Positions 1-12,060 of a DNA stretch of 64,000 nucleotides are shown in pieces. How positions within the stretch are numbered: position 1 is the stretch's first letter; every line of letters begins with the position of its first letter. Where the stretch lies: contig JAQQWL010000005.1 in the NCBI GenBank assembly GCA_038363925.1, forward strand, positions 3,410,001 to 3,474,000, read 5' to 3'. The notes beneath the pieces were generated by a model. The model saw only the letters and a program-made list of their open reading frames with translations. It had not been told where the DNA came from and made no database searches. The translations under genes were made by a program, and so were the position numbers. This stretch comes from Apiospora phragmitis (lineage: Eukaryota > Ascomycota > Sordariomycetes > Amphisphaeriales > Apiosporaceae).

Positions 1-177
1 TTATTTAAGTAAACTAATAATAATTACTCGCTTTTAAAGATAATGAAATTAAACTAACTTTTTTTTAAAAAAAAAAATTTAAAACCTTTTATTTATTTTT
101 TATTAATAGTATAAATATTATTTTAACTTTCTTTATATATTATTTAATAATAATAAAAATAATAACTTTATTAAGGT
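1..177. other. AT-rich flank, no recognisable feature
   Basis: The sequence is almost entirely A and T with occasional CpG. No reading frame or repeat match to the rest of the window is visible. It is probably RIP-degraded repeat sequence continuing from outside the window. Confidence 0.5.
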
Positions 178-375
178 TATTAAAACAGCTAGATATCTAT
201 ATTACTCTAAAAGGGGTACCACGTACCTACGCGTACGAACCCCTTTCTTGTTTTATAAAAAGGGGTATAAGATGCCCCTCGTAACTAGTAAAAGATAAAC
301 ATAAATAATAAAATATAACGATATAACCTCGATTAAACTTAAAACTAATACGTACGTACGAAAGCTTATTTAATA
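178..375 (+). repeat. 5' LTR of copia-type copy A
   Basis: It aligns by eye with LTRs at 819-1027, 1097-1302 (reverse), 13991-14196 (reverse) and 63038-63244. The expected TGTTGG start reads TATTAA and the CAACA end reads AATA, both explained by CpA-to-TpA change on one or other strand. It lacks about 10 bases near its start compared with the other copies. Confidence 0.75.
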
Positions 376-818
376 TTAATTAATAATTACTCGTAGCGAT
401 TATAAATTAATAAGAGTAAAGAGACGGTTTTACGCCCCTACCGACGTAAGGGTAACCGTGCTAAAGAACCCCGAGAATTTCCGCCCGTTAAAAATTCGAA
501 GGAAGAGCCGAACTAAATTAACCGTACGAGGAGGAACCCTTTTTCCCGAGTATATATTATAAAGAAGAGACTAGGTTCCGAATTATATGCGAAACTAGCT
601 AGGCTATATATAATTATATATTTAAATAACTTTATTATACTATTTATAAAAAAATAACCTTTATTAAAATAAAATTAATTACGGTCGGCGAATCGAGATC
701 GAACTTAAAAATATCGAACTTAAATAAATTAACGACCTTAAACTAGAATTATTTACGTATAAAAAAGTTTTTTAAAATATCGGGATTTTTTTTTAATAAT
801 TTAAAAAAAAACGTTAAC

Positions 819-1027
819 TGTTGGAACAGCAGGAACTAAGGTTTTCCATATTACTCTAAAAGGGGTGCCACGTGCCTACGCGCACGAACCCCTTTCCTGT
901 TTTTATTAAGAGGGGCATATGATGCCCCTCGTAGCTCGTACTGAAGATAGACATGAACAACAGAATATAACGATTGAACCCCGATTGAACCCGGAACCTG
1001 TACGTACGTACGAAAGCCCATTCAATA
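819..1027 (+). repeat. Solo LTR with 5-bp target-site duplication
   Basis: This is the least mutated LTR in the window. It begins TGTTGGAACAGCAGG and ends CAATA, probably CAACA before RIP. It is flanked on both sides by TTAAC (814-818 and 1028-1032). The flanking leader joins up seamlessly if the LTR and one TTAAC are removed, as the uninterrupted copies near 13530 and 63690 show. This fixes the LTR length at about 209 bp and a 5-bp duplication, normal for LTR retrotransposons. Confidence 0.88.
859..930 (+). repeat. Two hairpin-forming palindromes inside the LTR
   Basis: The first pairs AAAGGGGT (859-866) with ACCCCTTT (888-895), with an inner GTGC/GCAC pair. The second is a perfect 9-bp inverted repeat, GAGGGGCAT (910-918) against ATGCCCCTC (922-930), with a 3-base loop. 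Degraded forms of both occur in all five LTR copies. They may form RNA structures at the transcript ends, for example around the polyadenylation or repeat region; that role is inferred. Confidence 0.6.
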
Positions 1028-1096
1028 TTAACCTCGTTTTTTAAAAACTCGAACTTTTAAATATACTCTTCGAAAAAATAATACCCGAACTATTTA

Positions 1097-1302
1097 TATT
1101 AAATAGGCTCTCGTACGTACGGTGGTTCCGGTTTTAATCGAGGTTTAATCGTTCTTATTTTATTATTTATTTCTATCTTTAGTACGAACTACGAGGGGTA
1201 TTATATACCCCTTTTAATAAAGTAAAAAAGGGTTCGTACGCGCAGGTACATAGCATCCTTTTTAAAATAATATAAAAAACCTTAGTTCTTATTATTCTAA
1301 TA
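1097..1302 (-). repeat. 3' LTR of copia copy B
   Basis: This is the reverse complement of the solo LTR at 819-1027 with many transitions. It starts TATTAAATAGG and ends with the reversed LTR head as GTTCTTATTATTCTAATA. The palindromic GGGGTATTATATACCCC block is visible inside it. Confidence 0.78.
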
Positions 1303-1689
1303 CTAATAATTTTTATTTTAATAATAGAATTAAGTAGCTCCCTTTTTTAAAACGAATCTTCCCTTTATAAAGGTCTCGTACGGATGGGTTACGCTAATCC
1401 GGTATTCGGTACCTACTTAAGCTATATAAGTAATATTATACCTTTTTAATATTAATTTAATTAAGTAATAGGTCCCTTTATAATAATAGTAATAAAGAAA
1501 GTTATTATATATTAACGTATATTATTTCCCTTTATAAATCGAAAAGAATAGTTTAGAAATAATAATAATAATAAAAGTAGTAATAGTAATAAAGGCGCCG
1601 TTATATATCGCGATACGTTATACCTCATTTAAGGGAAAGTATATCTCTTTTTTTCCTCTTTTTTTACTCGCCGTATAAGTCTAGTTTTT

Positions 1690-2119
1690 TAATGTACACT
1701 TCTACGCGTACGGATAACTTATTAATTAATACTAGCTATTCGAAGGCTTTATTTAGAGATTTCTTAGTGAAGGCGTTTATAAGGTTATTTTGGCCGTCGA
1801 CTTCATAAATCTCTAAAATCTCCCTTTTTTTATACGATTCTCGGAGCGATATAATATCGATTATTAATCTTTTTTCGTTCGTTGTTCCTAATTTAATTAA
1901 GTATTTATAAAATAATCTCGAGTTTATATAAAGGATTATTAATACTTTTTAAAATTCGAGGCTTTATATAATTCTTTTTAACGTAATATTAAGTACGATA
2001 CCGTTACCGATATTAGAAATTATACCGTATAGTTCGTTAGTTAATACGCTTCGAGTAATTCTTTTATATTTCGTCGAGCTTTAATAAATAATATTACTTT
2101 AAATTTCGAATTAGTTCCT
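1690..2119 (-). pseudogene. Copia RNase H C-terminal relic
   Basis: Reading the minus strand gives pieces typical of the end of fungal copia polyproteins. These are a K-L-G-T-T-N-E-K-R segment, then I-I-S-L-R-E-S-Y, then V-D-G-Q-N-N and A-F-T-K (consensus around D-N-P-A-D-A-x-T-K), then N-K-L-S-V-R-V-E. In-frame stops and the changed residues fit RIP transitions. The segment ends where the gypsy LTR begins; its N-terminal half resumes past 9909. Confidence 0.65.
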
Positions 2120-2816
2120 TGTACAGCTAAATATAACGAACGCTATCTAAGTTCCAAAAGAAACCTAGTAAGACGTACTGGGGTTTATGTTAATAATATG
2201 AGAAAGTATTTGAACGTGCGATAGAAGTCGCTTTTATCGATATAATAGGTAATAACTTATAGGAACGAATAGTAATTAAAGTGCGTAAGTTTAAGAGTAT
2301 TTATAATAGTTTTATTAAAGCTGTTTACTTTATTAATAAATTAAAATTAATATTTAAATTAATTATTAAAATAAAAGGTGTTTATATAAAATATATAGGG
2401 AACGTCCGTTATTATATATTTAATTTCTTCCCTTATTAATCGATTAAATTATTTAGCTCACGGTAATCCCGTTATTAGCTTACGGTAATCTATTCCTTAG
2501 ATTACGGTGATCTATTCTAGTGGCTTATTTAAGGGCGTCGTAATCCCGTCGCTTCTAGCTTACTTACTAAAGCGGTGGTCTAGTCGCTCCTCGTTTCGTG
2601 GCTCCTTCCTGGCTGCTTTCCTAGGTCGGGTCTATTCTTTCGTTATTTAGGATATTTTCGTAATTATATTTACGCGTTTTTATAATATAAGGGAGCTTAT
2701 ATTAATATAATTAATAGTATAGTCGGTAGTTATAATATCGTAGCCTAGTCGGGGTATAATAGTTCCGTTCTAGCGGGTAGGGTTTTAGCCGTATGGTTAG
2801 GTCGGGTTATAATACT
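2120..2816 (-). repeat. 3' LTR of the gypsy element
   Basis: It aligns throughout with about 9214-9908 at an offset near 7,092-7,094 bases. The reversed head reads TGTTAC-like at the right end, here mutated to TATTAT. It contains the conserved blocks CGTCGCTTCTAGCTTACTTA and GGCTCCTTCCTGGCTGC. Confidence 0.75.
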
Positions 2817-4429
2817 ATCTTCTTTTTTTTAACCGTTTTATTTTTAAAATATTAATTTTATAAATATTTTAATTATTTATATTATTAGGTTATAATAGGT
2901 TTCCCTTTTTTATTATTTTTTATTATAATATTTATTTATTATAATTAGTCGTGTTAAAAAATTTCGGTTTAAGAAAACTATTGCGTATTTAGCTCTTATT
3001 ATTAACGTAAAATCTATGGGTAACTTAATCAGTATACCTTATACTCATTATTTTCGTTAAAACCTGGTTTATTGTATAAACGAGAAATCGTTTCGTTATT
3101 TAGAGTATATTTGGGTTAGTTACTCTTATAATAGTACCTTTATTATGTCGGCTTTAACGAAATTAGTTACTTAATAAAAGAAGCTAGAGGTAGAAAAATC
3201 GGATATAAAGGAGATTTTATTCTTTTTATAAACGTAATTATTTACTGCTTTAAATCGTTTAGCCCGTTTTTGTCGTATAAAAAAAGTCGTGATAAAAAAG
3301 CGTTCGGAAACGTTTCGTCGGGGAATATAAGAGCTAAATAAAGAAGATAATATTTCCTTCTCGATTATTAATTAAAAAAACTTTATTTTTAATAACCTGC
3401 GTTTTTTAAGTATTTTTAAGGATATTAATTAATTATTTTTTAGTTTAATAAGTTTCTCCGATTTTAGGCCGTCGGTCCCCGGGGGGAAGCTTTTTTTTAA
3501 ACTTTTAAAGTTTTTCCGCGGCGTTTACCAAGTATTTTTTAAGTTTTTAAGTATTATTTTTTAATAAGTAGCCTTTTTATTAAACGAGGTATTAAAAGTT
3601 TCGTTCTTTTTTTTTTTTATTAATAATTTCGTCGATTTTGTACTTATATTAATTTATTTCGATTTTTAGTTATATATCGATTAGGGTTTCCTCGGCCGTT
3701 GGCTCGAGTAATAAAATATAAAATATAAGGTATATCCGTATTATTTTAAGTAGTAATAATTAGTAATTAGTTTTTAAAATAACTTTTATAATTTTAAATA
3801 GTTTTGTTTTTTTAAAGTCTAATTTATCGCTTAATCGTTTTATTTTAATATTTCGTTATAAGAGGTAGACTTTTTCTCCTTTTTTAAAGATTAGTCCTTT
3901 TAATCTTATTTAATCGGCGTATCCTTTTATTTATTATTAAAAGAAGGTAAGGTTTTGTTATAATATAATTTGGAGTTTTTTTAATTTTTTGATTTAAATG
4001 GTTACGATTAATATTAGCTTTTTTTTATAAGTTTTTTAATAATTTCTAAATTATATTTATAATTTATTTAAAATAATAATATGCGTATAGCTTCGTTATT
4101 TGCGTTATTATAAACGAATTAAGTTATTAGTAATAATTATATTTAATTATTTTATTTGTAATTAATATAGCAACGTAAGTATTGCTTTAAGGTTTAGTTT
4201 ATCCGCTCGGTTTATTTATTTGGTTAAAGGTAATAAGCTATAGATAATTTATATTTAACGCCGAGTTATGTTATTAGGGATTTTTAGAACTTGGCGGTAA
4301 ATAACTTATTTCTATTAGAAATAATTATTTCGGGTAACCCGTACTAGTTAATAATTATTCGGAGGAACGTATATATTAAGTTATTAATATCGCTTAATTC
4401 TTTGTACGGTAGGAAGTAGGTATATTTCG

Positions 4430-4730
4430 TGAGTTTATTCGTAATTATTAAGATATTGTTATAATTAGTCTTAATTAGGGGTTTCTTTAATAGGGGTAGC
4501 TTGATAATAAAGTTAAATATAATAGTTTTTTATACTTTATTTGGCGGTAGGATCGGTTATAATTTTCCGTATGGTCGGTACTTAGCGGCTTTAGCTTTAT
4601 TATAGAGGTCGTACTTATTAATTACTTTGGCCACGATCGGCTTGAGGTTTTTACGGTCGAATTATTTAGTAATCCTTCTTTAGGTTTTAAATATTCCTTG
4701 GTGTCCGTGTATAGGGTGCTCGTAGAATTA
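4430..4730 (-). pseudogene. Gypsy integrase relic (zinc-binding and start of catalytic core)
   Basis: On the minus strand the reading H-x-x-x-H-G-H-Q-G-I-F-K-T (4691-4726) is the HHCC-type integrase start. It is followed by N-K-Y-D-L-Y-N-K-A-K-A (expected C-D-x-C), R-P-Y-G-K-L, and a core reading N-F-I-I-K-L-P where D-F-I is usual. Cys-to-Tyr and Asp-to-Asn are both G-to-A changes on the coding strand, as RIP gives. Several stops interrupt the frame. Confidence 0.75.
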
Positions 4731-5689
4731 TCGGATAAAATCTTCGCGGTATTATTTAGGGATATAGATCTTGTTTTAGTAAAAAACGAGACCGTTATAG
4801 TTTTCGAAATAGTCCTTAAAGTAATTTACAGGGTTAAGGTCTTAACTAAGTTATTAGAACTTAATAACTTATTTGTTATTATATTAAACGTAGTTCGTAA
4901 CGTTTAATTATTTTAAGGGTACGAGATTATTATTTTAATCGTAAGTGAGAATTGTTCGCGTTTCGGACGGAACCTTCTCTTAGTGGTCTGGTCGTTGGTT
5001 TAGTGCGTTGGCGCGACCGTTCTCGTTACCCTTTTAATAGATAATGGTGAGGTTAAATTTTAAAAGGAATTTAAACTATCGTATTTATTATTTATTTAGT
5101 TTTTTAATAGTAATGAACGTTATAAGGTTTTTATAATTAATATAGATTTTAATTAATTTTATTATTTCGTTAAGGTAGTATCTCTATTTTTCGTAAGTTT
5201 TAATAATAGTTATTAATTTTTTATTATAAATCTAGTAATTAAGCTTTGGTTTATTAAGCTTTTTCGAAAAAAATACGACGGGGTACGACTTTCCGTTATT
5301 ATTTCGTTAATTTAATTATCTTCCGATCGTATAGTTTAATACGTCGGTTTCGATTTTAAAGGGTTTAGACGGGTTTGTTACGCGAAGTATTAGTTCGTTA
5401 AAGATTCTTTCTTTAATATTATAAAAGGCCTTATCTTTTTTCTCTGTTTATTAGAATAGTTCGTCCTTTTTTGTTAGGTTCGTTAGGGGTGTCGTTATTT
5501 TATTAAATCCGGGGATAAAAATCCGGTAATAATTAACTAGTTTTAAGAAGGATTTAATTTTTATAATGTTTATAGGCGTAGGCTATTCTTTAATTATTAA
5601 GATTTTTAAAGGTTTTATTCAGATTTCGCTTAAGGATATTACGTATTTTATGAAAGTAACGGATCGTTGGTAGAATTCGCTCTTTTTAA

Positions 5690-6150
5690 GTTAATTAGTA
5701 GGTTAGTGTCCTGTAGCTTTTGGAGTATTAATTTTATATACTTTCGGTATTATTTATTGTTCTCGGAGTAAATAAAGATGTCGTTAAGGTATATTATAAC
5801 GAATTTATCGAGGTATTTTTATAAAACGTAGTTAATTATAAATTAAAAGCTAGTTAATATATTAATTAAATTAAACGGTATAACTTAATATTCGAAATAG
5901 CCGTACTTAGTTCGGAACATAGTTTTCTACTTTTTTTTTTTTTAATTCAGATTAAGTTATATATATTAAGGAGGTCGAGTACTATAAAGATTTTAACGTG
6001 TAGCAGTTTATTCCGTAAATCGCCGATTAAAAATAAAGGGTATCGGTTTTTAATAGTGATTTCGTTAAGTTTCTAATAATCGATATATATATACTATTTA
6101 GGTTTTCCGTCCTTACTTTTTTTTAGAACGAAGAAAATAAGGAAACCTAT
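5690..6150 (-). pseudogene. Gypsy reverse transcriptase relic
   Basis: The minus strand carries the ordered RT landmarks. These are F-L-I-F-F-V-L-K-K then D-G-K (about 6100-6150), Y-P-L-P-like and R-L-L-E-T after it, F-R-T-K-Y-G-Y-F-E-Y (near 5890-5930), and the catalytic box reading Y-L-N-D-I-F-I-Y-S (5769-5800), where YLDD/YVDD is expected. It is followed by a V-L-Q-K-L-Q-D-like stretch. Stops occur every few dozen codons, so the gene is dead. Confidence 0.8.
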
Positions 6151-9100
6151 TAGTAATATAAATAGTTAGATAACTCTTTTCTCGAGGTTTTTTATAATAT
6201 ACTCTTTTAGGGCTTATTTATACTTTTAATTAAGTTTATATATAAATATAAATAAAGGTTCTTTCCTATTTTTAAAAAGTATTTTATAATTTTACCGTAT
6301 ATAAAACGGTAAGCTTATTTCTAGTTTTTTATTAAAAAATGTTTCGAATTACCGGTATTTTTTTAATATAATCGTTATAATGTTCGGCTTCAGCTTTTTA
6401 ATAATAATATATACTTTAAAAACTTTAAGTTTATTAAAAGGTCGCTTTTTAAACCGTTACCTATCGATTAAACCTTTTTTTAATATATCTTATTAAAATT
6501 AGCCTATTTTTTAATTAATTTTAAAATTATTTACCCGTAATTAGGGTATTTTTAAAATTATATCGTATTTTATAACGTCCGTAATATTATACGTGATTCG
6601 TTTATAGCGTCCTTTAATATCGATTAGAAGGTTCGCGACTTCTTTCTATATTTCTTTATTGTTATAAGTTATAAATCCTTTATTAATAGTTTTAAATCGG
6701 TATAAGGCGTTTTTTTCTTATTATTCGAGTTTAAAATAATTAATAATTCGTAGTGAAATATAGTTTCTTTACGCTTCGCTATTAAGTAACGCTTTAATAT
6801 AAACTCTTTTTACGCTTAGTATCAGTATAATATACTTATGGATGGCTCGATTATCCGTTATTTAGTATAAAGACCTATCTTGGTCCGCCTATTATTATCC
6901 TTTTATAATAAGCGGCGTCTATTTCTTGAACGCTACGTTTATAGGTTATTAATAATATTTTACGATCGATCTTTATATCGTTACCGTTATTCTTTCCGTT
7001 CCTTATAAGGCGCTTCTTAGTATATTAATAGGGGTGTTTTTATACTCTTTTTTATATAAAGTATTATCCTTAATACTTGAGGTTCGGGTTTTTCCGATAA
7101 TTCGAAGGTTTATTAAGTTCGCGGTAATTTATAAACGCTTTATAAATTCTTTAATATAATAAGGGAGTTTTTTTATTAAGTATATATTTATACGTTTTAA
7201 AAATATTAAGCGTTTTTTTTTAAACGTTTATAAGCTTACGATTTTTTTTAAGTGTATTTAAAGTATTAGTTCTTAAAATACTCCCTTTAATCTCGTCCTT
7301 TTAAATAATATTATTATAATTACCGTAAATCTTTTTATATTAATAGGTATACGCGTTATCCGTTTAAAATCGATATTCGAATTTTTTTAATAATATAATC
7401 CGGGTATGGTTACGTAATAGGTTGCTTACCGATCTTTCGGGGAAATTATTTGTATTCGAACTTCTTTGCGAGGTATTCTATATAAGCGTTATATATACAC
7501 GAGATTTATAAGAGTGTAAAATATCCTTTATAAATAAGCAAGATTTATAAATTATTCTTTATTATATAATTATTATAAATTCTTTAATTAAAACCGGCCG
7601 TAATAAGTATTTAATGTAAGTATTTCGAATCGGGGTAAAGAATACTAAAAATAGTTAACCACCCGTTGGTTTTAAAGTCTCTAATTTTAACGATTTCGTT
7701 TATTAACTCGTTTATTAATATATTTATTAAACGTTCGTAATTTATTAATTATTTTAATTAGTTTATAATATTATTTATTAAATTATTATTTTCGTTATAA
7801 AGAAAAGGTTATTTATTTTATATTATCGCAACGCTTGGGCTATAGTCCTCCTCGCTTTTCAAAGCTTTACAAAATTATCTGATACTTTCTTTATCTATTA
7901 AATAAGAAGTATACTTATCGTTATAATAAACTATTTAAAATAAACTATTATATCTAATAATAACGTTATTATTTTTAATAATTATTATAAAAGTATTTTT
8001 TATTTTAATAACGTTAATATATTAACTTTTTAAAACTTATTAAAAATCTTTCTTTAATATTTAATATTTTTAAATATAATATCCTAGTTTTTAATAATTA
8101 TAATAAATATTATACAGCTTTTTATCCTATTTATTATATTTAATAATATCGAAGTTTATAAGTTTATTATAATAATTATACGCCGTAATATTTTTAAGCG
8201 GTATATAATTATATTAATATAATCGCTTTATATTAACTTAGATTCGATTAATTTACCGCTAAGGTCCGCCCTATTTTTCGCGGCGTCGCTCGTATATATA
8301 AATATCGATTTTAATAATAAATTCTATATATAAAAAGAAATTATTAAAAGTATTAAGCCGGCTAAATTTATTTTTAATATCGTTTTTTAATTCTTAATAA
8401 TATATTATAATTTTTATAACTTTAGTATAGTTTAGTCGAGTTATAATACGCCGGAATTCGGCTATATAAAAAGCGGCTAATCCTTTTTATTTAAAGGTTT
8501 CAAGTTCTCTCTCCGCCTATCGCTTTTCGTCGGGGTCTTAAAAAAGTAATTTAAGGGCTTATTCGAAACCGTCGTAACTTTTAAAAATACGTTATACCTT
8601 TATACGGTATAGCTTAACTTATTAATTGTTTTTTATAAGTTCGTTTAAATAAGGTTTAAACTAAGCGAATACTTTATTTTTAAAAAACGAGGTAATATAA
8701 ATAACTCGTTAAATAAAGTTTTAGAACGTTTTTTTATAAAATTATTAATAAGTTTTAATTTAAATAAAAAAGTTTCGGAAGTTTTCGCTTATTCCGTTAA
8801 AAAAGGTTAGCGTATTAATCTTTATACTCTTTTTTAATACGATAGGGGTTTAGATAATATTAATAATTATACGGAGGAAACGTACTTTTTCGCGTAGCTT
8901 ATTAATATTATAAGGTATTTATTTTAAGGTGCCCTTAATTAGGAGCTCGTTACGCTCTTTTTCGAGTTTAATGTAATAATATTAATAATTAGCGTTTTTT
9001 TATTCGAATTTTTTAATTCGTTTAACTAGCGTTTATTGTATAGGCTCGTCGTTATTATCGTTATTATTAATATTTATAGCAAGGTCCCGTTAAGAAGTAT

Positions 9101-9213
9101 TGAAAGTGGCGATAAGAGTCTTTCCTTATTAAATAATATTATTAAGGCTAAATATAAATATAGTTTTTATAATATTATTATTTAAAGGTTTAAATAATAA
9201 CTTATAAAAATAA

Positions 9214-9908
9214 GAGTAATTAAAATATAATAAACGTTATTTAAGTTTTAAAAGAAACTTAATAAAACGTATTAAGATTTATATTAATAATATAAAAAAG
9301 TATTTAAACGTATAATAAAAGTCGTTTTTATTAATATAATAAGTAATAATTTATAAAAATAAATAATAATTAAAGTATATAAGTTTAAAAATATTTATAA
9401 TAATTTCGTTAAAATTATTTATTTTATTAATAAATTAAAATTAATATTTAAATTAATTATTAAAATAAAAAGTATTTATATAAAATATATAAAAAATATT
9501 TATTATTATATATTTAATTTCTTCCTTTATTAATTAGTTAAATTATTTAGTTTATAATAATCCCGTTATTAATTTATAATAATCTATTCTTTAAATTACG
9601 GTAATTTATTTTAATAGCTTACTTAAAGGCGTCATAATCCCGTCGCTCCTAGCTTACTTATTAAAGCGGTAGTCTAGTCGCTCCTCGTCCCGTAGCTCCT
9701 TCCTAGCTACTTTCTCAGGTCGGGTCTATCCTTTCGCTATTTAGGATATCCTCGTAATTATATTTATACGCTTTTATAATATAAGGGAGCTTATATTAAT
9801 ATGGCTAGTAGTGCGGTCGGTAGCTATAACGTCGTAGCTTAGTCGGGGTATGGTAGTTCCGTTCCGGCGGGTGGGGTCTTGGCCGCATGGTTAGGTCGGG
9901 TTGTAACA
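9214..9908 (-). repeat. 5' LTR of the gypsy element
   Basis: This is the partner of 2120-2816. On the minus strand it begins TGTTACAACCCGACC at 9908. The inner end is strongly A/T converted. The outer 300 bases (9600-9908) keep GC-rich blocks, so mutation is uneven along the LTR. Confidence 0.75.
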
Positions 9909-10200
9909 CTAAACTTTTAGCCTAAGATAACTAAGTATCCGAGCTAAGACGTTAAGTTTTTATTATTTGCGAAGGAACCGTCGGTAAAGATATATATCTT
10001 CGTACGGTGAAGATTTAGCGGGATATATTTTAGGCCGCGTGTCGGATTCTAGATCTATTAATTAATCCGTATGTTTAGGTTTTTAATATCCTTATTCCCT
10101 AGGGTCTATACTTGAGCGGCGGCAGATAGGTCGTACGCTGGGAGACGTACTGCTAGCCTCTATCGATAATTTTCGAGTCGATAAGTTTTAATTAGTTAGC
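9909..10200 (-). pseudogene. Copia RT/RNase H relic, N-terminal side
   Basis: On the minus strand a frame reads I-F-T-D-G-S-F-A-N-N-K-N-L-T-S then L-G-Y-L-V-I-L, the usual start of the copia RNase H domain (consensus D-A-S-F-A-N-N). It stops at the gypsy LTR boundary and resumes on the far side at 2119, which marks the insertion point. Confidence 0.65.
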
Positions 10201-10481
10201 CTGTCCTTTTTATTTAAAAAAGATATCGTATAATTTTAATCGAATCTTATTTCCGTTAAACTCGATCGGCGTGTTTTCGGTTAAAATGCTTTTTAGCTTT
10301 GTACGGAATTATTCCTTTATTAGCTTTTTTTCCTCTTTTAAAAAAAAGGGGCTATAACGAAGCTAAATATATTATCGGTTTATATTATTATAATATCGAA
10401 AATATCCGGTTTTTTCGTAAAAAATAAGCGTTATATATTAATACGGTTATTTTTAAATTTTATACGTAATAATTATAATAA

Positions 10482-12060
10482 GCTAGCTGACGGTGCTACG
10501 GTCACCCCATACAACGGCGACCCTAAAAACTAATAATAATACTACATAATAATAATACGAATAATTTAATTAAAAATTAATACAAAATCTTAAAAATACC
10601 GTTTCAGTCACGAAACGCTTTTATAACATTTTTAATCTTAAATTCAGAGTTAGATTTAATTATAACGGCTTCCGGCGCTAACGATAAAGGAGTAATAGCC
10701 TAAGGTTTCGATGTAACGCTATTTATTTCCCTTTTAACTATTATAGCATCTCGTATACGCGTAAACTTCTAGTTAGGGTTAGGTATTACTCTTTTCCTTT
10801 TTTTACCTCTTTTTTTCTCTAAATTACCTTTTAAAACTGACTTTTCGTGCTTTAATTAGCCGATCTAGCCGTTTAAAATATCTAGACTCTTCTAGAGCTT
10901 CCGGAATAAAACTTAGCGCGTCGCGCTATCGAAAATAGTATCATTACTACTAAGCGTATCCGCTAACTTTTTAATTTAACGGCTGGTCGTAAGTATTAAC
11001 GCTATAGAGGAGAATTATTTATCGGAAACGTCGGGAGGAGGCTTAGATAGTCCTGCTTCTGCCTGGTTTTTTATCCTCTAATTCCGGTTATTAAAGGGCT
11101 TATTAATATCGCGAGGGAATATATTAGTTACGGCCTAGCTACCAGCTATTATATACGGCCGAAAAGCAAACCTTTTAATTAGCTCGTAATACCGGAAGAA
11201 GTCCCTTTTTTTTATATTTATATTATTAAGCGCTATATAGTATAGGGTTATTTTCCGGTGGTAAGTATCTTTTAGTATATTAAAGGGATCAAGATCTAGG
11301 GGTTATAATAAATACGACGAGTGTGCCGGAAAAAAGAGAAGCTATATTTTATACTTTAAATACGTTATAATAAAGTCCTCGTTTACGTAGCTAACGTAAC
11401 TATTTAAAATAATAAGCCGCCATTAGTCCTTATTTTTAAGCTTTATATAAAGGATAAAGACTTTATTTAGCTATACCAGGGCTAGCTCCTTATTAGTCTA
11501 GCCTTTAGGGGATGCCGTAAAGACTTAATCCTCTATAGCATCCGTTAGCGAGTCCTCCTCTTCTAGAAACTATTACTACTAGACCCATTAACCCTTAAAT
11601 ATAATAAGAGGAGGCAAGGCTCGGCCTAAAGTGTTATTATATTCGACCATAGAAGCCTATTTTCGGTTAAAGGAGTCTATAACTAATATTCTCTTTATTC
11701 TAACAAGTTTAATAATTATTATATTCGTTCTATAGCCGAGCTGGTTACCGATCTTATCGACATTAAACCGAAACTCCGGAAGGATCGATTTTAGAATAGG
11801 ATTATTAAGCCGCTCGAAAAACTCGATAATTTTTTCTACGGAAGTTACGTTAAGCCTTAAGAAATCCATCCTTTTAAAAAGAGTAGCACCGATAAATAGA
11901 TAACGAGTAATAAATCTTTTAACCTAGTGCTTACCGAGTATTATATTAATCTCGTTAGCTTAAAAGATCCGTTAAGCGAATATCCGGAAAATAATATACG
12001 CCAGTAAGCAGCCTAGATTATATTGCGCAAAGTACTAAGTCATTATTTAATATTATTATA
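10482..12060 (-). mobile_element. Pogo-like (DDE_1) DNA transposon relic
   Basis: The left end carries a terminal motif, AGCTGACGGTGCTACGGTCA, found again at 62364 at the opposite end of a transposase in the same family, so it is a terminal inverted repeat. The minus strand encodes a degraded DDE_1-type transposase. A 70-codon open stretch (11657-11869) holds the first catalytic Asp in F-N-V-D-K-I-G (consensus N-M-D-E-T-G). The second box near 11410-11440 reads I-L-N-S-Y-V-S-Y, where L-D-G-H-G-S-H is usual. The right end near 12060 is truncated, with no second TIR seen. Confidence 0.75.

Larger units (their letters stand above)
178..1096 (+). mobile_element. Truncated Ty1/copia-type element, 5' LTR plus leader (copy A)
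   Basis: A 198-bp LTR-like block (178-375) is followed by an internal leader (376 to about 1096). The leader is shared with the right-edge copy at 63245 onward and, reversed, with 13500-13990. The leader is interrupted at 819-1027 by a solo LTR of the same family. It breaks off at 1096, where the minus-strand copia copy begins. No coding frame survives. The differences between copies that I compared by eye are largely C-to-T and G-to-A, in line with RIP. Confidence 0.75.
2120..9908 (-). mobile_element. Ty3/gypsy LTR retrotransposon relic nested in copia RNase H
   Basis: Two long direct repeats of about 690-700 bp (2120-2816 and about 9214-9908) flank about 6.4 kb carrying gypsy-type pol on the minus strand in the order RT then integrase. 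The 5' LTR is on the right. Copia RNase H sequence abuts both ends, so this element jumped into copia copy B. The boundaries are accurate to a few bases, and I did not find an exact target duplication. The right LTR is more heavily mutated in its outer two thirds than the left one. Confidence 0.78.

Noticed and set aside
4698..4907. 69-codon plus-strand frame inside the gypsy element
   Set aside because: It lies antisense to the integrase relic, starts with GTG and is rich in V/L/I from AT-rich sequence; the integrase motifs are on the other strand.
11657..11869. 70-codon minus-strand frame as a stand-alone gene
   Set aside because: It is the least damaged stretch of the pogo-like transposase; homologous sequence lies at 62900-63037 and both ends run into stops.
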